DNA from: Lycorma delicatula
Lineage: Eukaryota; Arthropoda; Insecta; Hemiptera; Fulgoridae
Length of the DNA: 64,000 nucleotides
Direction: 5' to 3'
Assembly: GCF_047948215.1 (NCBI RefSeq)
Contig: NC_134465.1
Span: 49,879,946 to 49,943,945, forward strand
The position numbers were made by a program, and so were the translations under genes. The notes below the pieces were generated by a model, which had not been told where the DNA came from, made no database searches, and was given only the letters and a program-made list of their open reading frames with translations. Positions 35,501 through 49,660 of this stretch are shown here, in pieces; within the stretch, counting starts at the first letter, position 1; each line of letters begins with the position of its first letter.

Positions 35501-38500
35501 GTAGAATTACTAAAGATTGACGAAGCAGGAGCGATATAAAATGCCGAATAGCACAGGCGAAATGAGCCTTCAGTCAGAAATATAATTTGTTTACATGAAA
35601 AATTAATTTAAATGTCAGGAAAAGATTTTTGAAAGTATATGTTTGGAGCGTCACTTTATATGGAAGTGAAACTTGGACGATCGGAGTATCTGAGAAGAAA
35701 AGATTAGAAGCATTTGAAATGCGGTGCTACAGGAGAATATTAAAAATCAGATGGGTGGATAAAGTGACAAATGAAGAAGTGTTACAGCAAATAGATGAAG
35801 AAAGAAGCATTTGGAAAAATATAGCTAAAAGAAGAGACAAGACTTATAGGCCACATATTAAGGCATCCTGGAATAGTCGCTTTAATATTGGAGGGACAGG
35901 TAGAAGGAAAAAATTGTGTAGGCAGGCCACGTTTGGAATATGTAAAACAAGTTGTTAGGGATGTAGGATGTAAGGGGTATACCGAAATGAAACGACTAGC
36001 ACTAGATAAGGAATCTTGGACAGCTGCATCAAACCAGTCAAATGAGTGAAGACAAAAAATACTTTCAATCACTACTGTCTATACAATATTTAAATAAATT
36101 TGGTTTAATTTCTTTCATAATTACAGAGACTTTTCATATATAAATAAATTGAAAACCAAATACAAGTATAAATAACAAACTTAGTCAACAAAAAATATTA
36201 AAGAGTTTTTTAAAATGGATTATGAATATATAATAAATTACATGCTATAAATGTTCTGATAAAATATCTTTTATCTTAACTAAACATTAATATAAAAAAA
36301 TTATGTTCATGGTGAAATCTCATTATCGAAACCATTTCTCAATGTCACAATTAATAAAATTGAACTTTTTTATATTATCTGTTGTAATTTATCTCTAAGA
36401 ATTGTTATTAAGAAAGAATAATTTTTTTTATAAAGTATAATGTAGTTAGTTACTTTGTTAGAAAACTGTCACATTTAATATACCAGGAATTTTTATTTTT
36501 TATGTTGTTGATAATGCAAGAATAATTATAAGAGATGGCCTTGAGTTAAACAACCTTGAGCCTTGAGTTGGCCTTGAGATGGCCTTGAGTTAATACAACT
36601 TTTTGATATGACTTTTCATTTTTGAATAAAGAAAAATTAATTATCTTTTTCTTAATGATTCTAATACATGTAATACAATATAATTCTTAATACATTCTGT
36701 AATATGTTTTATATTAATTATTTTTGTTTTAATCGTATTGAATTTCAATGTTAGGAAGAGGAATTTGCAAACATTTTTATAGCATGATATCTTCTAACTT
36801 CAAACTCTTGGGGGTTCATGTAACACAAATAAAAGATTACTCATCCGTTTGTCAATTTCTGATGTAATAAGCAACGTTTAACTGAAGTACATTTCATTTA
36901 CAGCTTTTGTTTCTTGTTCTTTTTGTATAAATATGTGGTCCCTAATTTTTATTTTTTATTTTATTGTTATGTGTAATAATGGAACTCTGTTTACTTACAC
37001 TGGTATATTTTACAACCCATACACTCAATACTAGTTTGTTATACTTTCACTAAAGTTGACTTTCATCACATAGATTAAGATTATTGTAAGGTTTTTTGGT
37101 GGAGGATGGCTACATTATCCTACTAATGATTTTATAGAATAGCTTTAAATCTTAATCCAAGGTTTTAAGTTTAATGCAGTGCAAGTAAAAAAGTAAAATT
37201 ATGGATATAAGTGATGTCTGTAAATTTAAGTAACGGCTTCATGGTAGAATGATAGTTCCTCCTTCTTTCATATCTCTTTTTCTGTTTAGCCTCCGAAACC
37301 ACCATAAGGTATTACTTTAGAGGATGAATAAGGATGATACGTATGAATGTAAATGAAGTTCAGTCTTGTACAGTCTCAGGTTAACCGTTCCATAGAATTT
37401 GGTTAACCACCAAAGAACACCTGCATCCATGACCTAGTATTCAAATCGATATAAAAGTAACTGCTTTTACTAGGATTTGAACCTTAGAACTTTTAACTTT
37501 GAAATCAGATGATTTGTGATGACGAGTTCACCACTAGACCAACCCAATGGGTTGTCTTTGATCTGGATTTCAATCTTGGTCAGGCTTAAAATCTTTTATA
37601 TATTATGAATTTCATCTGTCATACGTAATTAAACTTGGGCATCAGACTATTGTTACTTGGAGAAATAAAAATACATCTTTCTGCATTCAACCATGTTATG
37701 AAAAACAGTGTTAACAGAATTCAAACAAAAACTTGTGCTAAATGGATATTGAAATAGAATAACAATAAAGAAAAACTTAAGAACTGTTAAAAAAATAAAT
37801 GGTAGTTAGCTGAATGAAAATCCTATTAATTTTCATTTTAGTTGTTATGCAATCATGAAGTTACAAATAAAGCTATTTAAAAAAATCTGTATAAAACACG
37901 CTTACTAATTTTCATACTCAGCTAAATGCTATAACCATAATGATTTTAAGCAACTGACAAAATATAAGGCCATTTCCAAAAATAACTGAGGCAATCCCAA
38001 GAATAATAAGCATCCTGTACCAGGCTTATTAAAGAAAGTAATGAATAAAATGGTTTCCCATTGTCTAATTTATTGAACCAAATCGTTGTTGCATATCAAC
38101 ATGACAAGCTAACAGAAATGCAAGTGATAATCAGTGCTACATCTCCACTCTGATCATAACAAGGAGTGGGTATATTGAACATCATTACTTTCAGAGAAAG
38201 TAAAACATACTACTATGGTATGTATTATAACTCAGATAATTTGTATAATATATTGCAGTTACAAGAATAGATAATAGATAAAGTGATAAATTAATGTATC
38301 CCTATCAATGGGAAACATATACTGTCTTCATTCAGTAAAACTTCCCACTGTACAGCAACATGTAAAAATTATTTTAAAAGAAATATAACTTATATTTCTA
38401 CTTGTACAGCTATATAACAACTTGTATGTTCTTTTGATTACATTTAGAAAACTGGCCTTTATTTTCAGAAATGCTAATAAGTAAAACTACAAAAAAAAGA

Positions 38501-41500
38501 AAGGGCAGGCATTTGTTGAATAATTTTTAAAGCCTATAATTGTAATTTAGTACATATGGCAAATTAAAAAATTAAAACTAGAGTTTATGACGATTTGGCT
38601 CATTCTAAAGCAGAAGACAAAAAAATCAGATGTTACCAAAGTGATTGGAAAAAATTCAAAAATAAATTTATTAGAAATTAAAATTTTAAAAACAACTGTA
38701 ATAAACAGGATTTAGGTAGTTGAGAAATTAATTTTATTTGGAATTAAAGAGTAAATAATGTACTATTAAATAATAATGAGACACATATTCTTTTCGATCT
38801 TTTAAAGTCTAAAATTATTAAACAAATGTATGTGATAATCTTCGTAAAAAAAATTCATTTAACATTTAATATTCAATGTATTTAAATTTTATTTATTGAA
38901 TTTTATATATTATTTAATATAGGAAATATTTCTATGACGTTTCAACTATAGATAAACTTGATTTTATCCTTGATTTAATAAAATAAGTTGAATGAAACAG
39001 AGCATTATGATCAATGTAGTAAATGTAAACTATTTTAAACTAAGCTTTTTTTCATCTTATTAGACTCTACAGACCTCTTTTTTTCTGTTTAGCCTCTGGA
39101 ACCACCATAAGGTATTACTTCAGAGGATGATATGTATGAGTGTAAATGGAGTGTAGTCTTGCACAGTCTCAGGTTGACCATTCCTGAGATGTGTGACCAA
39201 TTGAAACCCAACCACCAAAGAACACCAGTATCCATGATCTAGTATTCAAATCCATATAAAAGTAATTGCCTTTACTAGGATTTGAACCTTAGAACTGAAA
39301 TCCTAGTAAAGACAGTTACTATACAGAGCAAAGTTTTATTATTTAATATTCAATTTTTTTTTTTTAATTAGGAATAGTAATTGCAGTAGTATTTCACAAG
39401 TGTTGGTTTTTCTTTAACGATTTATTATTATTATTTTTTGTTTTTCTTCATGCTTTATTTTTGTATTAATATTTATTTTTAATTATTTCCTAAAAATAGC
39501 TTAATAATCAAAATTTGGATATTATTACAGATTTTCATGCTTGCTAAACAGTTCTTAAAAATTTCAGTAAGTTATGTGTTTCAATAATGCACTAGCAGTG
39601 CTCTAATGTATTTTTGTACACCTGTTTAGGGATCATGTTTCATAATTTGGCTGACTTAAACCTGTGTGTAAAACAAATAACAAGAATGAAAAAAGTTACA
39701 TAAACAAATCTCTTCAATGTAAAATATTGTGATATTATTTGAAACACAGCTCTGAAAAATTTTATAAAAAATGATAATATATTTGTGAATGATTTAATTT
39801 AATCTTTAAAGAAATCAGTTAGTTTTAAGTGAATGTCAGCAGATAAATTTCCAACCTAAAACAATATCCTAAAATATAAGTCATTGGATAAAGTTTCAAA
39901 GTACTTAACAAGGTACTAAATTTGGAAGCTGCAGTTTTTCTGTTTAAAAACTTATTCGGCAACATCACCAAACAGATTTTGTCAGCTGTTAATTCTTAGT
40001 GATATGGAGATAACATCAAAACTCTCACTACAACTTATTGAGGCTTGAATTAATTGGCTCTGCTCTATACCATCGTCTGACCTAACAAAAATATTCATTG
40101 TTTCTGACATCAAATCTTACTTTACGTGGGAAGGGTTGATTCATGCATCTCTCAGACAGACATATTGAACTTTAATTGGCAACTGGGAATGCAAGCAAGT
40201 GGTGGGGGGGGGGGGAGGGGAAGAAAAACTGTTGATTTGTGGCTGACATGTGGGTAACAGAAAAATAATTAATGGCCCACTGAGATAACAGCTTCATTTG
40301 TCAAGTTTACTACTAACACGGATAACTGAACTCAGCAGGTACAATCTAAGTGGATGGTAAAGATCAGTCCTATACATGTATAGGCTCATATAATGTTTGC
40401 TTGCCATACTATTATTCACAGGGAATTACAGAGCCTGCAATTATGTGCATACTTCATATCAATTTATTGAAAGATCTTTCAAATTCTGGCAATATTTCAA
40501 CATAGAACTTTTCATTTTCTATTAAGTAGAATGAGAATTTAAATGTACTGATTCTTTTTTTATAAGACCACAGACATTCATTGCTTTGTTCTTTTTGCCC
40601 AATCGAATTTTTTAATGTTTGAAAAATGCTATGCCTGACCAGAACTCAAACCTAGGACCTTCGGACGAAAGGCCAAGATGCTACCACTCTGCTGTGGAAG
40701 TACAGCCAGTGATTCTTAATTTCAATTATTACAATAATTGAAGTACAGTAGATTAATCAAATATCTGAATTAATTAGGGTATTTTTGTTTATAAGAAAAA
40801 TATATTAATTACAAACTACTGATGATTATAAATCACAAAGAAAATATAATGTAATACCCAGAAGTTGGTGTGCTAAGAGAATGAATTTACAATATTTCAC
40901 ATTTTTGTAAAAAAATTATAAAAATAGCATATAACAATAGCAAAAATGTTTTGTTATAAATAAATGAATATTTCATTATTATTGATACTCATAATACATT
41001 ATATAGATAATTCCAGGAACAGGTTGATATGCTACTTCACAGATGAAAAAAAGGAGTTACTCCAGCACTGCCTGGATGAATCAAGGAAACCTTGGTAAAA
41101 CTAAGTCTGAGCAGCATCATAAGACACATAATTAATTATAAGATAAAAATTAGATATAACTAAAGTTCAAAATAATTATTTGATATATAAACACATGAAG
41201 TAATGTTAAAATAAAGAAGATACTAAATATAAGAAATAATTACAAAATAAATCACAATTCAGAAAGCGTTAATGAAAATTATTTGAGCACATATTTATGT
41301 ATTTGTTAAACTCAAAACGTTCAGGGTTTTTGAACAGTATTTGAATTAGTATTATTTAGAGAAAAATGCTATGCCTGACCAGAACTCAAACCTAGGACCT
41401 TCGGACGAAAGGCCAAGATGCTACCACTCTGCTGTGGAGGTTGGCCACTGATAGTTTCAAATTCTGGCATTTTCTTTTTTTTATTATTATTTTTATTCGT

Positions 41501-44500
41501 ACAGTAATAGTAATTCTGTATATGAAAATTTTTAATTGCATTTAAATAAGCTGAGAGACAATTGTTTTAAATAGTTCAGTAATTTATTAAAAATATAAAC
41601 AGAAACATAATAAGACCCTTTCTTGTAAGCTTTTTTGTGTATTGAATTACACAAAAACAGTTCTGTTGTTTGGTTTGATAGAGGTAAATATTGTTATTTA
41701 TTTAAGAATAAGTGACTATACTTTTTAGTAAAAATTGTACATTCATAAACATAATGATAAGTTAAAATTGTTTATTTTTTAAATAACTGTCTGCAGACTG
41801 AATGTGTGAAGTAGAAAAAAGACATACATGTGGATGCATACACAAGTACATATATTATTCTCTGGAGATCCAATATTTAAAAGGAAGTAGTCCTCTGCCG
41901 ATTGCGGATAGGACATACAAGGATCACACATGAGTGCCTAATGTCAGGAGGACACGCACCCCTATGCACACGATGCAACTGCCGCATGACTGTTTGGACC
42001 ACATTCTCATAGACTCCATATGTTATATGGCATTGCGTAGTAAATTAAACCTACCTAGAAACATCCGTGGTATCTTGTACAATAATAACAAAATTTTGAA
42101 CCGGATGTTTCTGTTTTTGCGTAGTACCAGGTTACTGCAAAAAATTTAATATTATTTTTATGCTAGAAAAGTTTTTGATAATTTTTTTCCTTTACTTTCA
42201 ATTTTGATTTTTTTGGTTCTATGTCTTTAATTTTATTACCTGAGAAGGGAGCCTTTTGCACAACATATTGGAATTGGGTAAGTTTTATATAGTTTCTTTT
42301 TTCTATTATTTTAACTTTTATATTTTAAAGACTCCGTCTGCGATATTAATTTTGAGTTTTATTTCAATTTTTTGACTTTTGTTTTAATAAATTTTTATTA
42401 TATGATTTATATTAATTTTAAACCTTATACGTTTTATTATTTTAGAGTTATTTTACCTTTTTATTAAAGAAAATTCCGGGCAATGATAACGCACAGGCGT
42501 TTTTCAGCCCCAAACAAAAAAAAAATGCATAAAAAAAATATTTAACTTGATACTCCTTATCAGGGTGCTGATAAGGGGAGCCAGGGAGCTCTTGTAATAT
42601 ATTACAGATGATACAGCAGAAAATTTATTAATTTTAAATCATGCATATTTTTATATCAACATAAAGAGTTATTCTATAACACTAAATATATGAAATATTA
42701 AATACTAAAAAGAAGACGAGCCTGACTTGCCACAAAAATTTTACATGGTTTATGTTTTGTTACACATGATTTCGTTAAATTTTTTGACAATTGTAACTAA
42801 ATAACGTTCATGAATTTAGCATACTAACAATAACAAAAACTTTTACAACAAAAAGCTTCAATATCTGAACATTTTTAGCTGTTTTTTGTGTTGTGATTTT
42901 TTAACGCAGCTCTAACCCCAATGTTTTCCTTTTGTAACGCCAAAAACAAATATAATTTTAGATAAATCGTTTGTACACTTATTCAAAATAAAAATGTGAG
43001 CATATACAACAAACAAACCAATGCACCATGCTTTTTTATTGGAGAGATACATTATATAATACGAAGAAATATAAAACAACACAAAATTAAATTATTCTAC
43101 TCGTTAAACTACTCAACAACTAAAAAAAACTACTGCACTCAAACATTTAAATAAAGTTAATTAAATGTACATTAATTAACATTATACAAAAAATATACAT
43201 TTTATTTTAATGAAGAGAAATCAAACATTTTGCAATAAACTAATTAGTTTAAAACTAAAAGCAAAAATGTTACAAAATGCTTAAAGATAAAACAAAATAT
43301 AAAGTAAAAAAAAAGAAAACTAAATTAAATATGAAAAAGGAAATAATTAGAAAGCATAGAAAGGGTCTTTACCCCAATTATTATTATTTTTTTTTTGTTA
43401 TTAATATTATTTTCATTTATTAATTTGTAAATTATTAATCCATGGAATAATTTAAGAAACCAAATTAAAAATATAATGATAAAATAAATAAACATTGTTT
43501 AAAGATATCAATTGTAAAAGTTTAGATCAGAATCATAAAAAACAAACATAAAAAAAACTATTGATAACATTAAACATTAATCATCTATAAACTAATATTG
43601 TTAAATATTAATTATATATAATTACTTTAAATTTACACAATTTTAACAAAGGTTTACATTTAATGCAGAGAATGCGATACAATTTGTATTAATTAAACAA
43701 AACATTAATGAACAAATTAAAAAAAAAATCTTAACAACAAAACTGTATGCTGTCAATAGCTTTAAGTATTGAATGGCAGCATTATAATGTTATATTGAGG
43801 CAAACATTTAGAAAACATTTGTACCAGACTTAAAAAAATTATTGATCAACAAGACAAAAACTGATATTTATTAATTCATTCATTAATAACAACAACAGGC
43901 TCTGTTGACCAATAAGAATTACTATGATGGATAATAATGCATTTTTAGTATGTGAAAAATACCATGTCTGACCGGGATTCAAACCCAGCACCTCCAGATG
44001 AAAGGCAGAGGCACTATTACTCCACTATGGAGATCGGCATATGATAATACTTTTATTGGCACACGATATGATAAAATTAAAAAAAACCATTTGCTTTCAT
44101 ATTATATGGAAATTGTCTATTAAAGGATCTTTTTGAGATCTAATTATGTAATTCCGTATTCAGTGGAATGATCCTGATAACTCCATTGAAACAGGAGAAA
44201 GGAATTCCAGAAAGCGCTCTCAAGTAACTAAGTTCATTTTGGAGCTAATCATATAGCACCACTTAACTGCTAACTGTTGAAGAAGGAGTTACATAATTAT
44301 CTCCAAAAAAGGATCTCTTATTTCTCAAAAAAGGAAGAATAATTTCCACATAATTTTAAATGGTTTTTAATATTTAAATAAAATATGCCCCTGAAGAAAA
44401 TAAACATATTTTACTTTTAATTTTTATTATTTATGACATTTTTAGTTAATCAATTTTATAATAATAACACATAAACAATTTCTTGATATAATATCAAACA

Positions 44501-47500
44501 ATTATTAAATAATAATTTTTATACATCAATTTTCAGTCAAATTGTAAGAAATAAGTAGTTAATGAAATACAGGGTTGGAACTTTAGAGATGTACTAAGAA
44601 ATCCAGCAACATGTGTAATAGAAAAAACAAATCTACAATACACACAGCACACTTTATACATTTTTCGGTTAGAATGATTTTTTAATTGATCAAATTTTAA
44701 CCAATGAACCAATATTTATTGAAAAATAACACGTTAACTGTATTCTAAAAGAATTTGTTATATCTTTATAATGATACTTAGATAAAGAGGAGTAAATCTT
44801 AGTTATTATTAGTTTTTCTCTCAGAAACACTACAACATATTCACTATAATTCTTTGGTTAACCGAATATAATTAATGAATTTTTCTCTTTATTGTTTTTT
44901 TAAAAATTAAAGAATCTGTAGAGTAGAGCAAATTTAACTTAGCATGGCCACCATGCAGCATGGGTATGGAATGCTAGACAGGTGAAAGACTGGATCTGTG
45001 GTGTATATATATGAACGCTTATGCCCGCACGCAGGTATACAATCCATCAGTGCACTTAATTCACATATGTGATGAATGAAAAATGAAAAAACTAGGCATG
45101 CTGTTTGTTATTTTTCACAAAATTTTCTTTTTGCATTTTTTTTTATTTATTTATTTTTATATTTTTTTTATTTATTTTTTTATTTTTAAACTATTTTTTT
45201 TTAAATTCTCAATGCCATTTTTCTGAAAAGAAAAATAGGATAGTATTAATCAGATAGATAATACTGTACTATTTTGTTTTTTAATAAACCATGTTTTATT
45301 TTAGGCAGTGAAGTGGCTCAACTCCATCCATACCATCATCAATTACATTAATAACTGTATCATCACTATCTAATATCTCAGACTCATCGGCACAATTATT
45401 GCTATCATTAGTCACTATAATAAAATTTTCAGTTTGCATATCTGCAACCACATCCGTCTCTGAATACGCTTTTTAAAATTTTAAAGCATAATTGCAACAT
45501 AATTTCAAGTTTTTAGCTGTTAATTCAGAAAATCCTTGTTCTGCCATTTGCTTAACTTCACCAATATTTTTCCGAGGTAAAATATAATTTTCAGCTACCT
45601 GAATCTTTACTCTCGTTCAAATCAGTTCAATCAGGTTAAGTTCAGGATGGCACGATGACAGTCATAAAACACTGTGACCATAATATTTCAATATTTTGTC
45701 AAAATAAAAATTATTTGTAGCACACTATTTAACTTCACCGATCAATAAAGTTGGACTTTTAACATCTGTGATAAGCAAGGAATATTTCTAGTTTGTAACC
45801 ATTCTAATAGCACTTACTTTCTACAATTTGAGTTCGGAACCAGATATAAGTTTTTATAATGGTAAGATGCGTTGTTGTAAATTAAAACTGAACAAGGTGG
45901 AAGATTTGGAATCGATTTTGTTTTCAGCCATTTTTCATGGTTATCGGTACTCATGTTGTCACGGTAATCACCTTGTTTCTGACCCAATTTGAATGTTAAA
46001 AGACCATTAGGGACTTCTCCAGTTTTACATTATCAATCTGTCCTTTCGATATAGGTTTCTTGTAACCACGAGCAGAGTCATCAGTCCGACCAGAACTTTT
46101 TGTGCAAGTTGAATGAATGTAGAATTCGTCAGAAAAAATAATTGCTCGACCATCGTTTCAATTCCTCTGTAAATAATTTACATGTTTTAAACATATATCA
46201 TGTTTTACCGCTAACAATTTTCTGTTATCAGCAGTCTTTTTCCTCCTAAAACCTATATTCCATAAAACTTTTGTGAATGTTTCACGTGTAAATTCAAAAT
46301 CCAAATCTTTAATTTCTTTTTTAAAATCACTAACGTTGATAATTTTTTTATGGCATACATGAAAATTGTATACAATGTTCCTTAATGCACATTTTTGAAA
46401 ATCATTGATACTAACTTTTTCTTTATTTTTTTTTGAGATTTTCTTGGTATAGTGAAACTTTGATTTTCACCAAGTTTATTTTTTTGTTACAATTTTTTGC
46501 ATCATGTGAACTGATATCCCACATAAATCAGTAACACAAATTTGTGTTTCTAAACGTAACATATCAGGATTTTCTTCTGAAATTTTTTGGTGGATCCTCT
46601 TTATAATATATTTAGTCTGATTTCATATAGCCACTCCCTTTGGTGAGGGTTTAAGTCTAATTTATTGAGAAAACTCCATTAGTGGATGAGGGATACGATT
46701 AAAACTAAGCTTTAATTTTTATAAAATCGTTTTTTATTTGTTAATATTTTGATTTGATAATTAAATAATATTTTGCAAGATGATTCCAATAAATGAAATT
46801 TTTAAAAAGGATTGCATTTTATTTTGACTCGTTTATAAAAGCCAGATCAACTATTCTTAAAATAATAATAAAAAATATTATTTTACATTTTTAAACAGTA
46901 GGCAGATGACATAATTTTTTGTTTAGCTAGGGTTGTACATATATTTAATTAAATTCTGTCTCTAATTTGTTAAGAACATATTTTATTTTCATCTTACTTT
47001 TGCATTTCATGTAAGATTGAAAAAGATATCATTACGTTTTCTAGAATAGTGTCTACTTTTTTCTGTTTGTGTAGGTTTATGTATGAATACAAAATCTATT
47101 TTATTCAAACTAAAAAATTAACGTACTTCAACTAGGCATAGCAAATTAGATTTTAGCATTCTACATTTAAAATATTTACAAGAGCATGGCCCTCTAGACA
47201 AGAAATAGATTTTCTCATAAGGATGCATTTATAAAAACAAAAGTTTTACTTAACCCAAGTATGTTAGGTGAAAAGTGTTTTAATTTGTATGCGGGATGAA
47301 TTGTAACAATAACTTCAACGGGCAAAAATAAAATTTAAAATAAATTCTATTGGAAGTTCACATTTTCATTTCCAACGTGGAGTGAGTGGGCATTCCATCT
47401 ATTTTTAGGAAGCTTTTTTTAATGTAATTTACTAGTTTACGATAAATCTTGGTGAAATTCATATAAAAATATTTAATAATTTCAGATGGGGGATCTCCAA

Positions 47501-48826
47501 TCTTGTAACAACGGTTTTCATGTTTTACTTTCTGGGGAAAATTTTTTAGCAAAACATATTTATGCAATCAAAAATTATTGTGAAAAACATCTTTTGGAAT
47601 CTTGTCGATGTGTTCTACTTCATATAACACATTCAATGGAAGCGTAAGGAACACTTGTTAATTCAGTATTTTTCATATAAATACATTTATACACTTAACT
47701 TTACTACAAAAATAATTTAGTGGCCTATTTTATAAATATACTCACAAACAAATACAGATTTATTTATGTAATTTATACTATATACAGCCTATATTATCTT
47801 TTATCAATATAAATGGTTGTTTATATCTAACTATAAATTGTCTTGGATAGTTTGCAGAGGTTAGAAAAATCTCTGAACTGAATGAATGGTAAATGTTATC
47901 CGCATAAAACTTTATATAAATTATTGGATATCCCATTTTAACCTTAATAAAAAAAAGAAATCAAGAATTAGTATTTATTAAAAACTAATTGAGCCAGCCT
48001 GGCACCTGTTTATCCAGTAAATTAACATTCCTGAAATCATCCAGTTATTTAATATATAATGTAACGTGTAATTACAATTAAAAATTGTTACATAATCCAT
48101 TTCAATATATTATAATAATTGTTAGTCAGAATACGTGTTAGACAATGTAGTAAATGTTTGATGATATGCAATAATGAATGAATCTGCTAGGTAAAAGAAA
48201 CAAGATAATTTAAACCACATATTTTCTTACATAATTTTCTTAAATGGGTTCTTCTAACTACTGACAGTTGTAGGAGTGAAATTAAAAACAATCTAAGATG
48301 ATATATACAGAATATACATATGCATAATGAATGTGAAAATAGATAAAAAATAAACAATTTTAATACTTACTCTTTATTTTTCATTAATAGTTTTGTGATA
48401 AAATTTTTAGCATCATCTGATATGTCATCAAATGCTTCATCATCAAAATCATACTGTGCTATTGTAACATTTGCCATTGTTTCTACATCTGTTTCACCCA
48501 TAAATGGTGATAATCCTGATAATCTGAAAGTTTAATAATAAATAAAAAATAGTTCAATTTTAGTTTAAAATAAAGGTAAATGTTTAAAACAATTCTTCTT
48601 GAAATTCCAACAGGAACCATTTACTTAACTAACTAGTCTATTGATCATTATAGTTCTTTTTTAAATTTCTACAAAAGTGTATGTACAGATAGATATAAAG
48701 ATACTTTATTGACCAATATCTTAAGTTAATTAAATTATTAATAATAAACATTAATATAATATGAATTAACAGAATTTCATAACCTAAATAAATTTTTCAT
48801 TATGAGCAGAACTGTGTTGAGTACAA

Positions 48827-48867
<41 letters not shown>

Positions 48868-49603
48868 AGAATATATCATGTTTTACAAAAAAGAAATGAA
48901 AATAAAATCATGTTTCATATTACAACAATTTTGTACTTTACAGAGCGATTCACGTTGTGTTACCACCAATTTCTGAGCTCATTCTACTAGCAAATGTTTT
49001 TACAGTTAGTTTCAAAAGTGATCTACACTGCAACATAAGTAATTCATTGCTGATCTCTGTAGTGGAGTGGTAGTGTCTCAGCCTTTCATCCAAAGGTCCC
49101 AGGTTTGAATCCCAGTCAGGCATGGCATTTTTCATACACTACATAATTACATTTCCATATCACATGGACAAGCTTCTAGCTTATATGGTGATATCGTCAA
49201 ACAAAAAAAAAAATTGTTGTGAAACACTGAAAAAAATTTAGCAAATGTGCTTTTGTCACAAAATAATATATTTTACTTTGAGGTAATAAGCCACTTTTGA
49301 AACTAGTTGTAACAATATTAGATGGTTGTAATTTTGGTTAAGATTGCTGTAACCTTACGTTTTCACACCATTGTTTAACGCCCTTTAGAAAAGGTACTTT
49401 TAATAGCTTTTAAAATATGTCACAACCCTAACCCTATCCTTACCATTTACAATCTTCATGGGGGCTTGAGGTGTGGTAATTTTTAATTGAAAACTAGATC
49501 GTTTCAAGATGTTAAGAGCATTTACTAAATTTAATTTTTCTATATTTAACTGAAGAAAGTATTTTTAAAGTTTTGTTAATATACTTCGTTAAAACATACC
49601 GAT

Positions 49604-49660
<57 letters not shown>

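Larger units (their letters stand above)
31937..48370 (-). other. kinase intron upstream of the alternative terminal exons
   Basis: This 16.4-kb intron holds a mariner remnant (32766-33877), two LINE fragments (34511-34555, 35408-36058), family-A and family-B SINEs, an RNase H LINE (41881-42536) and a transposase fossil (45296-46665). The stretches 36600-37260, 42550-43940, 44050-45290 and 46670-48370 are AT-rich with nothing recognised. Confidence 0.7.

Noticed and set aside
49424..49444. CCTAACCCTATCC as telomere-like repeat
   Set aside because: Fewer than two clean units, and insect telomeres normally use TTAGG; it is likely chance.
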